Of a stretch of DNA of 64,000 bases, positions 47,300 through 57,900 are shown in pieces; positions within the stretch are counted from its first letter, which is position 1; each line of letters starts with the position of its first letter. The DNA is from Rhizaria sp. SCN 62-66. Taxonomy: Eukaryota; Rhizaria, unplaced. The DNA lies in contig MEDY01000020.1 of assembly GCA_001724265.1 (NCBI GenBank), forward strand, positions 1-64,000. Direction: 5' to 3'. The translations under genes and the position numbers were made by a program. The notes under the pieces are model-generated. The model did no database searches and had not been told where the DNA came from. It was given only the letters and a program-made list of their open reading frames with translations.

Positions 47300-48475
47300 T
47301 CAGTAGTAGATGCGTCCGTGCGCGGAGCCGTGAAGCGCCATGTCGCGCTCCGAGCGCTTGGGCGCGCTGCCGGAACCGACGTACTCGTTGAACTTCCACA
47401 CGAGGAGCACGACTGCGGCCAGCACGGCGGCGACCGCGCTGGCGAGGGACAGAATAGACACGGCGAAGAGCGAGTCGCTGCGGACAGCGGCGCCGACGAG
47501 CCCGGGGGCCGTGCGGAGCAGCAGCAGCACGCCCGTGGCGCCCGCGCCGCCCGCCGCGGCGAGCTGGCCCAGCAGCCAGAGCTTCGACACGCCCGCGGCA
47601 CGCTTGGCCTGCGTCGCCGACACGGCGAGCCCCGTGCAGAGCAGCGCGGCGCCCGCGGCCGCGCCGACGGTGCCCCAGAGGAGCGCGTCGGAGGACAGGC
47701 GCGCGGGGGCCGAGAGCACGGCGACGAGCGCAACGGTCGCGGCGGCCACGGAGGTGGCGACCGCGGAGAGCGCGAAGGTGCGGACGCCCGCGGCGTAGAC
47801 GAGCGCGGGGCGGCGGTAGGGCACCGAGGTGCCGACGAGGACAAAGACGAGCAGCATGAGCGCGAGCCCCGCCGAGACGCCCAGCGCCCACGCGCGCGTC
47901 GGGAACAGCAGCATGCGGAGCACGCCCGCGCGCTGCAGGTCGCCGCCGAGCACGCGCGCGTCGTTCTGCCACAGGCGGAGCACGACGGCGGCCGAGGCCA
48001 GGACGGCGCCTAGGGAGAGCTTCTGCAGGAAGTCGGTGAAGCGGACGGTGCCGGTGGCCGTGGCGTCGGCGGCAAAGGCCGAGAGCGCCCACAGGTGCGC
48101 CGTGGTGAAGGCGATGACGGCGGCGGAGATAGCGAGCCCGGTGAACGCGAGCGGGGCCTGGGCGGCGCCGGCGATGGCCCACTGGCGGTAGAAGGCGAGT
48201 CCGTAGACGGCCGCGGTGGCGAAGATAAGGGCCGAGATGAAGCCCATGGCAATGCGCGCGCCGAGGAACGGGCGGCGGCGCTGCTCGCGGAGGCGCGCGA
48301 GCGAGAGTGCCCAGTTAGTGTCGGGGGCGTCGTCGGAGCCGAGGAGCGTGGAGGAGGAGTTGTAGGGCGACTCCTCGTCAGAGAAATCGTCGTCAGAGAA
48401 CGCCGCGCCCTTGCCGCCGCGGGAGGCGCCGGAGAAGGGCTCGAAGGCCGCGACGCGGTGCATGTAGTTGGACAT
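47300..48475 (-). CDS. Unknown multi-pass membrane protein (about eight helices)
   Basis: Single-exon gene, 391 aa, from ATG at 48475 (MSNYMHRVAAFEPFSGAS) to UGA. I do not recognise the family. The first 65 residues are polar, with an acidic serine patch (SDDDFSDEESPYNSSS) of the kind phosphorylated by CK2. About eight hydrophobic helices follow, among them IAMGFISALIFATAAVYGLAF, LAISAAVIAFTTAHLWALSA, LGVSAGLALMLLVFVLVG, ATSVAAATVALVAVLSA and SLASAVAAVLAAVVLLVWKF. The C-terminal tail is short and basic, ending SAPKRSERDMALHGSAHGRI. Clean reading frame, balanced hydrophobic pattern and exon-like GC content support a real gene. Confidence 0.75.
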   Translation of the reverse strand: MSNYMHRVAAFEPFSGASRGGKGAAFSDDDFSDEESPYNSSSTLLGSDDAPDTNWALSLARLREQRRRPFLGARIAMGFISALIFATAAVYGLAFYRQWAIAGAAQAPLAFTGLAISAAVIAFTTAHLWALSAFAADATATGTVRFTDFLQKLSLGAVLASAAVVLRLWQNDARVLGGDLQRAGVLRMLLFPTRAWALGVSAGLALMLLVFVLVGTSVPYRRPALVYAAGVRTFALSAVATSVAAATVALVAVLSAPARLSSDALLWGTVGAAAGAALLCTGLAVSATQAKRAAGVSKLWLLGQLAAAGGAGATGVLLLLRTAPGLVGAAVRSDSLFAVSILSLASAVAAVLAAVVLLVWKFNEYVGSGSAPKRSERDMALHGSAHGRIYY

Positions 48476-49212
48476 CGGGAGTGTCGGGAAACTACGATGA
48501 ACAGTCAGCAACGACAGGAGAAGTTGACGACTGACACTGGGGGGGGTTGAGTGGGCTGCGCGGCTGGAGACAACACGCGAGGCACTCGCCACACTATTGC
48601 GCGGACAATGGAGGAAAAGAAGACGAATAAAGATGTGCGGTAAGAGACAAATGAGTAGCAGAACAGCTGATGAGCAGACTGGGGCGGGAAAAGCGACGAA
48701 AGAAATACTCCAGAAGGAGGCTTGGGTGAGGTCCACTGTGACCCTCTGAAAGACAGCCTTGTGAGGCCCCGGAGAGTCTGATGGGAACAATGATAAATAA
48801 TTTAAGCAGTATAACCACTTAACACTATCAGCGCAAATTTATTTCGCGACTCGTCGGAGTTTTGACCTTCAACAAGAGCCCCCTTCAATGCTCTCGGTCA
48901 GTCGAAGTTAAGCCGCTGAGTTGGACGTCATCGACTCGTTCAGTTCGACCGCCCCCAACACAGGTTTCATCGCAAGTCCCTCAGGGCATCATATCAAGGG
49001 CGTCAAGAGTCATAACTAAGGGCTATGATAATAATAGAAATGTATTTGTGTATGTCACACGCGGGTAGATCTCAATTCACTGTTTAATTTAACACAAAGT
49101 CACGTTATATAACAGATACCCTCCGCATAAGCTAAGTGTTGATGTTGTTGTAGTCCAGTTTCGGTACTCGCTGCCTTCATCACATTCTCGCTCCTGTCAG
49201 TTATTTTTTTCT
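48476..49212. other. Intergenic region between the membrane protein and the nitroreductase
   Basis: 737 nt between two minus-strand genes. It holds the promoter of the membrane-protein gene and the nitroreductase 3' end. Purine-rich near 48600-48700. I see no RNA gene or notable repeat. Confidence 0.5.
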
Positions 49213-50210
49213 TTACTGGAAGGTGAACCCTTTGGAGGCGATGTACTTGCTGATGTGCATGCGCTTGAGCGCGATCAACAACTGCGCCTGTGCGCCGGTG
49301 TAGGCGGCCGAAAAGCCCTTTGCGTTGGTGGCGCGGGCGGCGTAGTAGGCCGCGAGCTTGGCGTCGTACGCGGGCAGGATCTCGTCGTACTTGGCGGCAT
49401 CGTAGGTGTTCTCGTGCAGCACGGCGGCGACGGGCAGGCGCGGCTTGATTTCGTTGACGGCGCCCTCGGCGGGGCGGCCCACGGTCATGCCGAAGAGCGG
49501 GAACACGAGGTCGGGCAGCCCCAGAAGCGCGTCGATCTCGGCGATGTTCGTGCGGACGCCGCCGATGTAGCAGATTCCGAGCCCCATGGCCTCGGCAGCC
49601 ACGGCGAGGTTCTGCGCGAAGATCGAGGCGTCGGAAACGCCGATGAGCAGGTTGTCGGCGTTGTCGTGCTGCATCTCGACCTTGTTCATCGCGCAGCACG
49701 CCTGCAGACGCTTGTAGTCGACGCACACAACAAAGCACGCGTCCGCGGTCGTGTACTGCGGCGCGTTGCACGAGTAGTCGCCCAGCTGCGCGCGCTTCTC
49801 GGCGTCAGTCACCCACACAATCGAGTACGCCTGGTGTTGCGGTTAAAGAGGCGCAGTGAGTGCGAGGGGGCCAGAGGTGAGTGAGAAATGGAGTAGAGAG
49901 GCAGAGAAGTTAAATTAAGATAACATATCATAATAGGCGACACATGCGTGAGTCTAACATAAATCTGCGCAGAGCGCATAAGTGCAGTCCAGTATAACCT
50001 TTTGCGAGACGTGAGTTTGCGAGAAATAGAGAGACTGCGGCGTACCTGGCGGAAGTTCGAGGTGGCGGCGCACTGGGCGGTGCGGATAAGCTCCTCAACA
50101 ACCTCGCGGGAGAGCGGGTCGTTGGTGTAGCTGCGCACCGAGGTGTGGCTCTGCTGCAGCGCGTGCGTCGCGTTGGCGGAGATGGGGGAGGCAGCGGTGG
50201 GGCTCTGCAT
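49213..50210 (-). CDS. NfsA-type flavin-dependent nitroreductase, bacterial type
   Basis: The product is a 260-aa FMN oxidoreductase of the NfsA/FRP group, which in bacteria uses NADPH to reduce nitro compounds, quinones or flavins. Exon 1 is 50210-50046 (MQSPTAASPISANATHALQQ...SVRSYTNDPLSREVVEELIR, CAATSNFRQ). A 215-nt intron (GTACGC...CAG) follows, then exon 2 (49830-49213) from AYSIVWVTDAEKRAQLG to UAA. Family features are the H.SVR.YT.D start, the ATS..F.Q FMN loop, LLIGVSDASIFAQNLAVAAE, AMGLGICYIGGVRTNIAEID, LPDLVFPLFGMTVGRPAE, KPRLPVAAVLHENTY and the AAYYAARATN end. Length matches NfsA (about 240). Its closeness to bacterial proteins suggests old horizontal transfer, but the intron shows it is resident in the eukaryotic genome. 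Confidence 0.88.
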
Positions 50211-50605
50211 GCGGGCTAGGAAGCAAAAGAAGTATTATGTGCAATAGAGGCATTGGACATGAAAACGGAAAGAAATACATATGTCAATCTTCGTTATTAT
50301 AATATATTTTCTCAATAAAATTGTGAGGGACGGTCAGGGTAGAGCGTGTGCGTATCAGAAACGAAGGGGTTCGGGACTCGGCCCAACTCCACCACAAATC
50401 AGTCCAGATCTTATAAAACACGTCGTTGCAGTCCAACATTATGTTCAAATGACGCGATGTGTTGCTAAAAAGTTAATATGTATCTGCACTATATACTAAG
50501 ACTCTTGCCCAAGCCATATACCACTATGAACGAAAACAAAATCAAATCAATCGGTCGCCTTCACAGAAGCCACTATTGCATTGCAAAGTGCTGCACTTAC
50601 TGTGC
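50211..50605. other. Intergenic region between nitroreductase and LSM2
   Basis: 395 nt of AT-rich sequence upstream of the nitroreductase and downstream of LSM2. No gene or structure seen. Confidence 0.5.
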
Positions 50606-51233
50606 TTACGCGGCAACCTCCTTCTTGTGGGCGCGGCGGCACGAATCCTGGAGCAGAACGGTGTCAACGTTGTCAGGGAGGACGATGTAGCGCACGACGG
50701 AACCGCGGATGAAGATCTCGTTCACAGAGGCCTGTTTTTAATGCAGCATTGATCATGACAGGGCACAAACGGCGCAGATGTCAACAAAAAAAAAAGAGAT
50801 TAAGAAACAGCGAGTGCGGGGAAAGAAAATCAAATATAAAGAGTGTGAGAGAGATGAAGAGTATAAATGACAAAATAAACAATATACTGTGATATTAGCC
50901 GAACATGAGTCGATCTATGGCAGGAACGGCATGGTAGATGGCGCAGACAGCGCAACGTACGAGGTGAGGGTGCTTCTCGGCGTCGACGACGGAGAGGTCG
51001 ATGAGCTTGACGTTGTGGTACTGGTCAACGGAGACAAGAGTACCCTTCATCATGAGGCCGTTCTTGAGCTCGACGACGACGGCCTTGCCGATCAGGGTCT
51101 TGAAAAAGGAGAAAAAGTGCTGCGCGAGACAAACAAGTGTTGGACAAACATGAGGTGAAGCGAGGTGAGCAAGCAGACTTTGGACGGATACGAAGGGCGA
51201 TCAAGAGCTGATAGCAGGTGAGCAGCGTACCAT
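50606..51233 (-). CDS. LSM2: U6 snRNA-associated Sm-like protein LSM2
   Basis: LSM2 is one of seven subunits of the Lsm2-8 ring that binds the 3' oligo(U) of U6 snRNA in the nucleus and of the Lsm1-7 ring in mRNA decay. Three exons are inferred: 51233-51231 (only the ATG), 51119-50961 and 50731-50606. The donors are GTACGC and GTACGT, and the total is 95 aa ending in UAA, exactly the usual LSM2 length. The protein begins MHFFSFFKTLIGKAVVVELK, the family's start. Sm motif 1 is KNGLMMKGTLVSVDQYHNVK. Exon 3 gives Sm motif 2, VNEIFIRGSVVRYIVLP, then DNVDTVLLQDSCRR. There is no low-complexity insert. Divergent from the acid phosphatase gene. Confidence 0.95.
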
Positions 51234-51837
51234 GATTTAACAAATCCTTGGCAATGCAGCAGAAGTCAGCACGAAGGATAAAGCACGGGGTGCTTGTCTG
51301 TGGGGGAGTGGGAAGTGAAGCGAGGTCGGTTGGAGGGCGGGTGAGTGCGGTTCGAGGGTCTCGGCATCAAAAAGTGGTCTCAAATCCGCCAGCTTGAAAT
51401 TCAAACAAAATGCTGATAAACACGTAAATTGTTACTATCTATTCTTTAAGACACGGATCTTGGGACGGAACGCCTGTCGACATAGAGCTTGTTGAAGATG
51501 GCCGCCCAAAGTCAAGCGGCTCCGCGACGGAGGTCCTCAGTGGCGCATCTGTGGTGCAACATGAACAAAGACAGAACTGGTCTGAGATTATCTCTTGGTG
51601 TGATATCAGTTTTGAATAACGGTGCCTCGATGGCGCATGTCTATTCTCTGCAAACCATATCGCTTGTAACGGAAGGTTGATTGAGATTTAAACACGTTTC
51701 TATCCTCCTGAAACGACGTCGCTGCCCGTTGATGACAACATCGATTCTTTGAAATCAGCCCGCTCCCACATTTCCTCGCGCTCCCTAGCCTCACCACTCC
51801 CGTATGTTTTATTCCATCTTTATATAGACCCTTACAA
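51234..51837. promoter_or_regulatory. Divergent promoter region (LSM2 / acid phosphatase)
   Basis: 604 nt between opposite start codons. It should contain both promoters. A TATA-like stretch (TTTATATAGA) lies about 15-20 nt before the phosphatase ATG. Short open frames here are not exon-like. Confidence 0.5.
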
Positions 51838-53670
51838 ATGCGGTTCACGGCCTCTGTGCTTGTGCTTGTGCTCTCGGTGGCGACGCTGGGCGCGCTTGCG
51901 GCTATCTGGGACCCCGAGACGAACCACTACTGCGGCCTCGCGCCCCATCCCAAGGTCGCCCCCGCGCTTCCTGGATTCCCCGAGGGGCACAAGCTCATCA
52001 AGAGCATCAGCTTCTACCGCCATGGGGCTCGGTACGTCTTGCTATCTACTCTCGCAGCAACCCTGGTGGCTAAACGCGTGCACATGCTCGCTTGCGTCAT
52101 TCAGACACGGTCATTGCATATTCGTTCATTAACAAAATGTGCTTGTTGCTATTTCCTTGTGTATATTGTTTACGTGACTTGAAAAATTACGTATTCGTTT
52201 ATTTTCTTGACACACAACCTTCTCTGCTCTCATCGCACTCACATAATCTCATTTTCTCTGTCCTCCGTCATCTGCCATTGTCTCTTTTAACTGCTATTTG
52301 CTTCGCCCCACGCCCACAGCACGCCTCTGGTCGCCGCGAAGTGCTACCCGACCGAGGAGGTTGTCTGGGACACGTGCAAGAACTCGATGGCGATGGCCGC
52401 GACGCTCTTCGGCGACGTCTCTGCCCCGAGCCACCAGATCCCGGTGCGTCCGCACACGGTCGGCTCGGCACTGCCCGGCCACTGCACCATGGGCCACCTC
52501 ACGGATCGCGGGCTCATGCAGGCCTACGCGCAGGGCCTGCGCCTGGGCGCGCACCTCAAGACGCTGTATGCGGCGCGCGGCACGGCGCTCGAGACGGCGG
52601 ACATCGACGCGCGGTCGACCGACTACCACCGCACGCGCGCGACGACGATGGGCGTGCTCTCGGGCGTCGTCAACACGGCCATCGCGCTGGGCCCCGGCGA
52701 GAAGGGCCGGCTGCCCGCCGTGGTGTACCGCGACGGCGCGCACGACTACCTGCCCATGTCGGACCGCGTGTGCAAGGCCTCGGCGTACGTCAAGGAGGCC
52801 TACGCCGCCGCCGAGTGGGTCGACTACGTCAACGCCACAATGCCCGCGCTGCAGACGGCCGTCGACGGCATCGCGGGCGCCGACAAGACCGACGTCTCGT
52901 CCTTCTTCGACTGCGTCAAGACGCGCCTCTGCCACCAGAAGCCGCTCCCGGACGCCTACACCGAGGCGCTCGACACTCAGCTCTCCGACTACATGGACAA
53001 GTACTGGAACCAGGTCTTCTTCCACGACCACCCGCGCGCGGCGCGGCTCTTCTCGGGCGGCGTGCTACTCGTGCTCTACGCCGAGCTCTCGCGCGTGCTC
53101 GCCGCGGGCGCCGCCGCTCTCGACGCGCGCCCGTCAGTCGTGCTGCGCGGCGGCCACGACTTCGGGCCCATGATGAACCTGTGCTCTGCGCTTGACCTGG
53201 GTAACAAGCGCGCGAGCTACTGGCCGCCGTACGTGTCGATGCTGAACCTCGAGATCGCGGCCGTGCCCGCCGCGCTGGCGCACACGGCCTCGCGCATCGG
53301 CGTGCGCGCCATTCTCAACGGCGAAGGCGCCGCCATGGGCGTGTGCACGGGCCACACCGAGGCGGGCGCCTTCTGCCCGCTCGAGACGCTCATCGCCGCG
53401 CTCGAGCCCATGCTGCCGTCCGCTGAGGAGTGCCCGGGACTGGTCCCTGAGCCCGAGTTCCTGGAGGCGCTCACCGCGGCGGGCGGCGTCCGCGCGCTGC
53501 GCTCCGGCGCCGCGGGCGGCCGCATCGTCGGTGCTGAGACCGCGGCCAAGCTCGACGCTTTCGCCGAGCGCGCGCAGGCCGCCGCCCGGCAGGACAGCGC
53601 CGTTGCCGAGCAGCTCCCGCGCACGCGCACCGACGAGGAGGTCTGGGCCGCGCGCCACTTCGACCTCTAA
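51838..53670 (+). CDS. Secreted or lysosomal histidine acid phosphatase (branch 2)
   Basis: The enzyme hydrolyses phosphomonoesters through a phosphohistidine. Exon 1 (51838-52031) and exon 2 (52320-53670) join over a 288-nt intron (GTACGT...CAG) that splits the active-site motif. The product is 514 aa ending in UAA. Residues 1-20 form a signal peptide (MRFTASVLVLVLSVATLGAL), so it enters the secretory pathway. The catalytic RHGARTP starts at residue 61 (Arg61, His62). The second active-site pair is His344-Asp345 in LRGGHDFGPM. CTMGHLTDRGLMQAYAQGLR fits the G.LT..G..Q...LG pattern of the family, with DIDARSTDYHRTRAT after it. Several Cys pairs suggest disulphides. It resembles the 2-phosphoxylose phosphatase/lysosomal acid phosphatase side of the family more than phytases; the substrate is unknown. 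Confidence 0.9.
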
Positions 53671-54059
53671 GTAATGCGACTTAGCGAAGCGAAACAAGCA
53701 TCAACAAGCAAACTAATATAAGCCAATAAGTCGTGCGCCTGCGCCACGACATATGACCATTTGAAATAGACAATAATCCCATTTATAAAACTTGTATAAG
53801 ATACAAACGATTATATTTGATCCCACTTTCAACAAAACTACGTCTTCTTTTCTCTCGTGACAAATATTGCAACATGAAATGAGTGAATCTAATGTGTATC
53901 GGGTTTGTAAGAAATGCGGATGTAGATGTACTACTAAATAAAAATAATGTGTTACATTATTCGTTGAGCTATAGAAACATGTTTGAGTGAAGTGCGTCTC
54001 ATAATCTGATCGTGGCGCAGCTTGCAACTCGGTCACATGCGCTGCACTACGTTGTACGA
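53671..54059. other. Convergent 3' region between the phosphatase and the p31comet-like gene
   Basis: 389 nt, AT-rich, between two convergent genes. No gene or structure seen. Confidence 0.5.
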
Positions 54060-57000
54060 TTACACCGCCATGTCGGTGACCTTAGGGATCCAGTAAGGCA
54101 GCAGCCACAGCCGCGGGCCCGATGAAACGTCCGCGCCCCCGCTATCGTCGAATGACCGCAGCTGCGCCTGTGACACTCGAGACCGAGACTCTGAATGTGA
54201 CGGCGTCCGCGACTGTGGCTGTGGAGCGGGGAGAGCCACGTCGCCCTCCGAGTAACCGTGGAAACCGTGGGAATGACCGTGGGCCGAGTGAACGCGGGCG
54301 GGCAGACGGCCCCGCTTGACCGACGGCCGGCTCGGCGACCCCGGGGGCGGCGCCGCTGTCCGCCAACTTGCACTCGACTCCAGCTGTGCCTGCACCGGAG
54401 AATGCGACTGTGGCTGTGGCTCTGCGGGACTGTGCGCAGCTGTCGCGGCGATGCTCACGGTCACTGCAGCGAGCTGCAGGGGCAACAGCTCAGCCAGACT
54501 CTCCGTCTCAGTCTCGGTCTCATCGCTATCGTCGCCGTTCGTGTTCTCGCGCTCACAGCCACTGATATCTTCACCATCACCAGCATCACCAGCGCCACCA
54601 GCGTCACCAGCATCACCAGCAGCAGTGTCAGCCTTGTGGCCAACAGCTCTCTTGCACAGAGCCGCAGACGCTGCTGACACTGACGGTGATCCTGAGGTTG
54701 CGACTGGACGGGGCGCTGATCCCCCGGCCCAGCGGCGACTGGCGCGTCCCGTAACCGCGAGCACCGCTCCCAGCCCAGCCCTCGTGAGTCCCGCATCACG
54801 GGTACTCGTGAGTCCAGCGCCGGTACTCGTGACCGCGGGGGGTTCGCAAGTGACCGTGAGCGGGGCGAAGAGCGGGATGCGCGAGGCGGGCAACCAGCGC
54901 GGCGCTGACCACTGCGCCTGCGCCAGCGCCCACACGCCGCCACCAGTCAATGGCGTGGCGGTTGCTGTTGTTGTTGTTGCTGTCGCTGTTGCAGTGCCAG
55001 ACGTTGCTGGTGTGGCTGCTGCGCTTGCGGCGGGCGCAGTGGCCCCCCGGGGACTGTTTGTGGTGGTGAGGAGCCAGCCGGCCACGCCGTCACTGACTCC
55101 ACAACTGTGAGTGACCGTGGGCGCCCCCTTAGCACCAGTGACCGTGGGCAGGCCCTGGGTGACCGTGAGCACGTCAGCGGCGCGCGCGGCGAGGAGGACC
55201 GTGGGCAGGAGCGCGCGCGACGTCAGCGGCAGCAGCGCGCGCGGCACTGGGGCGGCCGCACGCGCAGCTCCGCGCCACGTCACCGCAGCCGACGGCGGAC
55301 TTTGACTCTGAGAGTGACTGTGAGCGTCAGTGTGACCGTGACCGTGAGTGCAATGGAGGCGGGACGCGGTGGCGAGGCAGATGCCGGCGCGGGCGCCGCG
55401 CCGCAGCAGCCCACGGTCGCCGTCGCCAGCACTGAGCCCGCCGTTAGCGCTGTTGGCGTTCAAGGCACTGTCGCCGCGGCGCGCGCTCCGGAGCAGCAGG
55501 GACACGAGCGGCGCAAAGCTCACCTCTTCATCTTCGTCATAACCGTCATCATTGCCATCGCCGTCGTCGTCGTCATCGTTATTGTTGTCGTCAGTGTCGG
55601 GCTCGGTGGCCAGCAGACAACCGCTGCCGCTGCCACCGCCGCGCCGCGCCGCAGCCTTGGCCTTGACTCGATCCTCGGCCTGAGCGCTAGCGCGCGCAGC
55701 CGCGGCTGCGGCGGCCGCGTTGGCTGCCGGTCCCGCAGCCGCGACCGCTGCGGCCGCTGCAGCCGCCGCGACCGCCGCCGCGGGCAGCGGCCCCGCAGGT
55801 AAGCCCCCGCCGCTCTGGCCACGCCTGCCTCCGCCCTTCGCGGCGCGCTTGGCCGCCCTGCGCTCGGCCGCCGCGGCGGCCGCGGCGGCGGAGGCGGCGG
55901 CCGCGGCCGCGGCGGGCGTGGGCGTCAGCAGCTCGGAGCAGCTCACCGCGAGCGTGCGCACCGCGTGCCGCGTCAGCGCGCTCTCGGTCAAAACACTCTC
56001 GGCGCCAGCGTGACTCGTGTCAGCCGCAGTCTGAGTCTGGGGCAAGGGCGGGGGCGGGGGCATGCGAGGAAGCAGGAGCCAGACGACCTCGGAGATCTGG
56101 CCCGCGCCGCTGCTGTACGGCGGCGCCGACACAGTGTGTAACCGTGACCGTGACCGTGACCGCGAATGTGACTGCAAAGCATCCGTGTCGTCGTCATCGT
56201 CGCAATGCTCTGCGTCGGCATCTGCTTCGGTCTCTGTGTTGCACTGCACAGTCGCGCCCATCGCAGCGCGCGCGGCCCGCGACGCCGCCGCGCCGCCGGG
56301 TCCCACCCCCAGCACGAGCCCCACCGCAGCCACATCGGTCCACGCCACGCACTGCTGATCACAGTGTGCAGAGCGCTCACCGCACTGCGTTTGCGGTGTT
56401 TGCTGTGCTTGCTGTGCTTGCAGTGTTTGCTGCGGGCCGAGCAAGACCGCGTCGCGGAGCGCGGCAAGCGCGGCCTCAGCGGCGGCCACGGCGCCGCGCG
56501 CGCGGGCGGCGGCCGCGGCGGCGCGCGCATGGGCCCGCGCCAGCCCGCGACGCGCGCGCGGCACCGAGCCGTAGTGCCGCACTATGGACAGCGCCAGCGC
56601 AGCCAGAGGGGACTGATGCTGTTCAACCCACTTGCGCTGCTGTTGTTGCTCACTGTAGTCTGCGTTGCCGTTGGTGTCGTCGTGTTTAATGTCGGTATCA
56701 CTACGAATGGGGTTCTTGTGGCTGTGGTCAGACTTCTTGGTGGGCGCCGCAGTTGCGGTGTTCAGAGTTGTGTTCGTCTTCGCTGGAGCGCCGCCGCGTG
56801 TGACGGCTTTAGCGGGTTCGTTGGGCGTCGCCGCGCGCGCAAGGCCAAAGATGTCGTCAGCCTCGGCGTCGTCGCTAAAACCGGCATCATCGTCATCGTC
56901 ATCATAGCCGTTATCAGCGTCATCAGTATCGTTGTTGTTGGAGATGTCGCTTGAATCTTGCGTCGCTGAAAACGACACTGCTGCTGCTGTTGTTGATGCT

Positions 57001-57900
57001 GTGGACTGCTTCTTCTGCGCTTTCAATGGCGTCTTCGCAGCTGATGCTGTGTCACCATCGCATAATAAACCAAAGATGTTGTTTTCTTCATCGTCGTCAT
57101 CATAGGCGTCATTGTTGTCATCTTCGTTACCGTCTTCATCAGCGTTGTAGTCATCGTTTGAGCTGGCATGTGCGCCATCGCTGTCGTCGTCATCATCACC
57201 GGACAACGGCGCAAGCGCCGGCAGTGCAGACGGAGCAGCAACGGCCAACTGCGACTGCACATCGCCACTGTCGTGGTAGTGGCCACAGCGCTGCCGCGAT
57301 AGCCGCTGCAGCTGCTGCTGCCGCTGCAGCCGCTCTCTGCGCTGCGCGCGCTGGCGCCCGGCGCGCGCCGCGGCGGCCTCCGCGGCGGCGGCGGCGGCGG
57401 CGCTGCGCAGTGCGGCGGGCGCGCACAGCGCCGCGTATAGCCCGGCTGCACGGGCAGCTGCGGCGGCTAGCGCGTCGGCAGCGCGGCGCAGCTGCGGCAG
57501 CGGGGCCGGGAGGTGCTGGCGCGCGTACAAAAGGTAAGCCGCAACGGACACGGCGATCGCAGCGGCGTCGGCGCGCGATACCAGGTCGCCGCCAGAGGCT
57601 GAGGAAGCAGAGCTAGAGACAGCTGCTGAGGCACTTGATGCGGGGACAGTGGTGGGGGTTAGCAGAGAGGCTGGAAGCACGACAGGGAAGAATGGAAGCT
57701 ACAAAGGGCAAACAGAATAAAACAATACGCGTGGAGTTAGCAACAGTGCAAATAATATTGACGAGAGCGGATGTATACAACTAGAACGACATAAAACAGA
57801 TAAACTTGGTTGGTGCCAAAGATGAGGGAGGGAGAGAAAGACGAACCTCTATAGCGGGGTCTGCAAGAGGGACCGCGGCATTAAAGCGCGCGGGGTGCAT
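54060..57900 (-). CDS. MAD2L1BP: p31comet-like (MAD2L1-binding protein) HORMA-fold protein with very large inserts
   Basis: p31comet binds closed MAD2 and delivers it to the TRIP13 AAA ATPase, silencing the spindle checkpoint. Exon 1 (57900-57847) codes MHPARFNAAVPLADPAIE. A 148-nt intron (GTTCGT...TAG) leads to exon 2 (57698-54060), giving 1,230 aa ending in UAA. The family-like core is FFPVVLPASLL at 21-31 and AIAVSVAAYLLYARQHLPAP with LPQL at 66-88. These match the p31comet pattern of a VVFPG strand, then a helix ending (Y)QRQQ(L/I)P.P..QL. Near the C-terminus, GPRLWLLPYWIPKVTDMAV fits the final strand, a W..P..IKG-like ending. In between are acidic Asp/Asn-rich, Ala-rich and Ser/Thr-rich stretches. 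Known p31comet proteins are about 270 aa. The identification rests on short motifs, so I hold it as probable. Confidence 0.6.
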
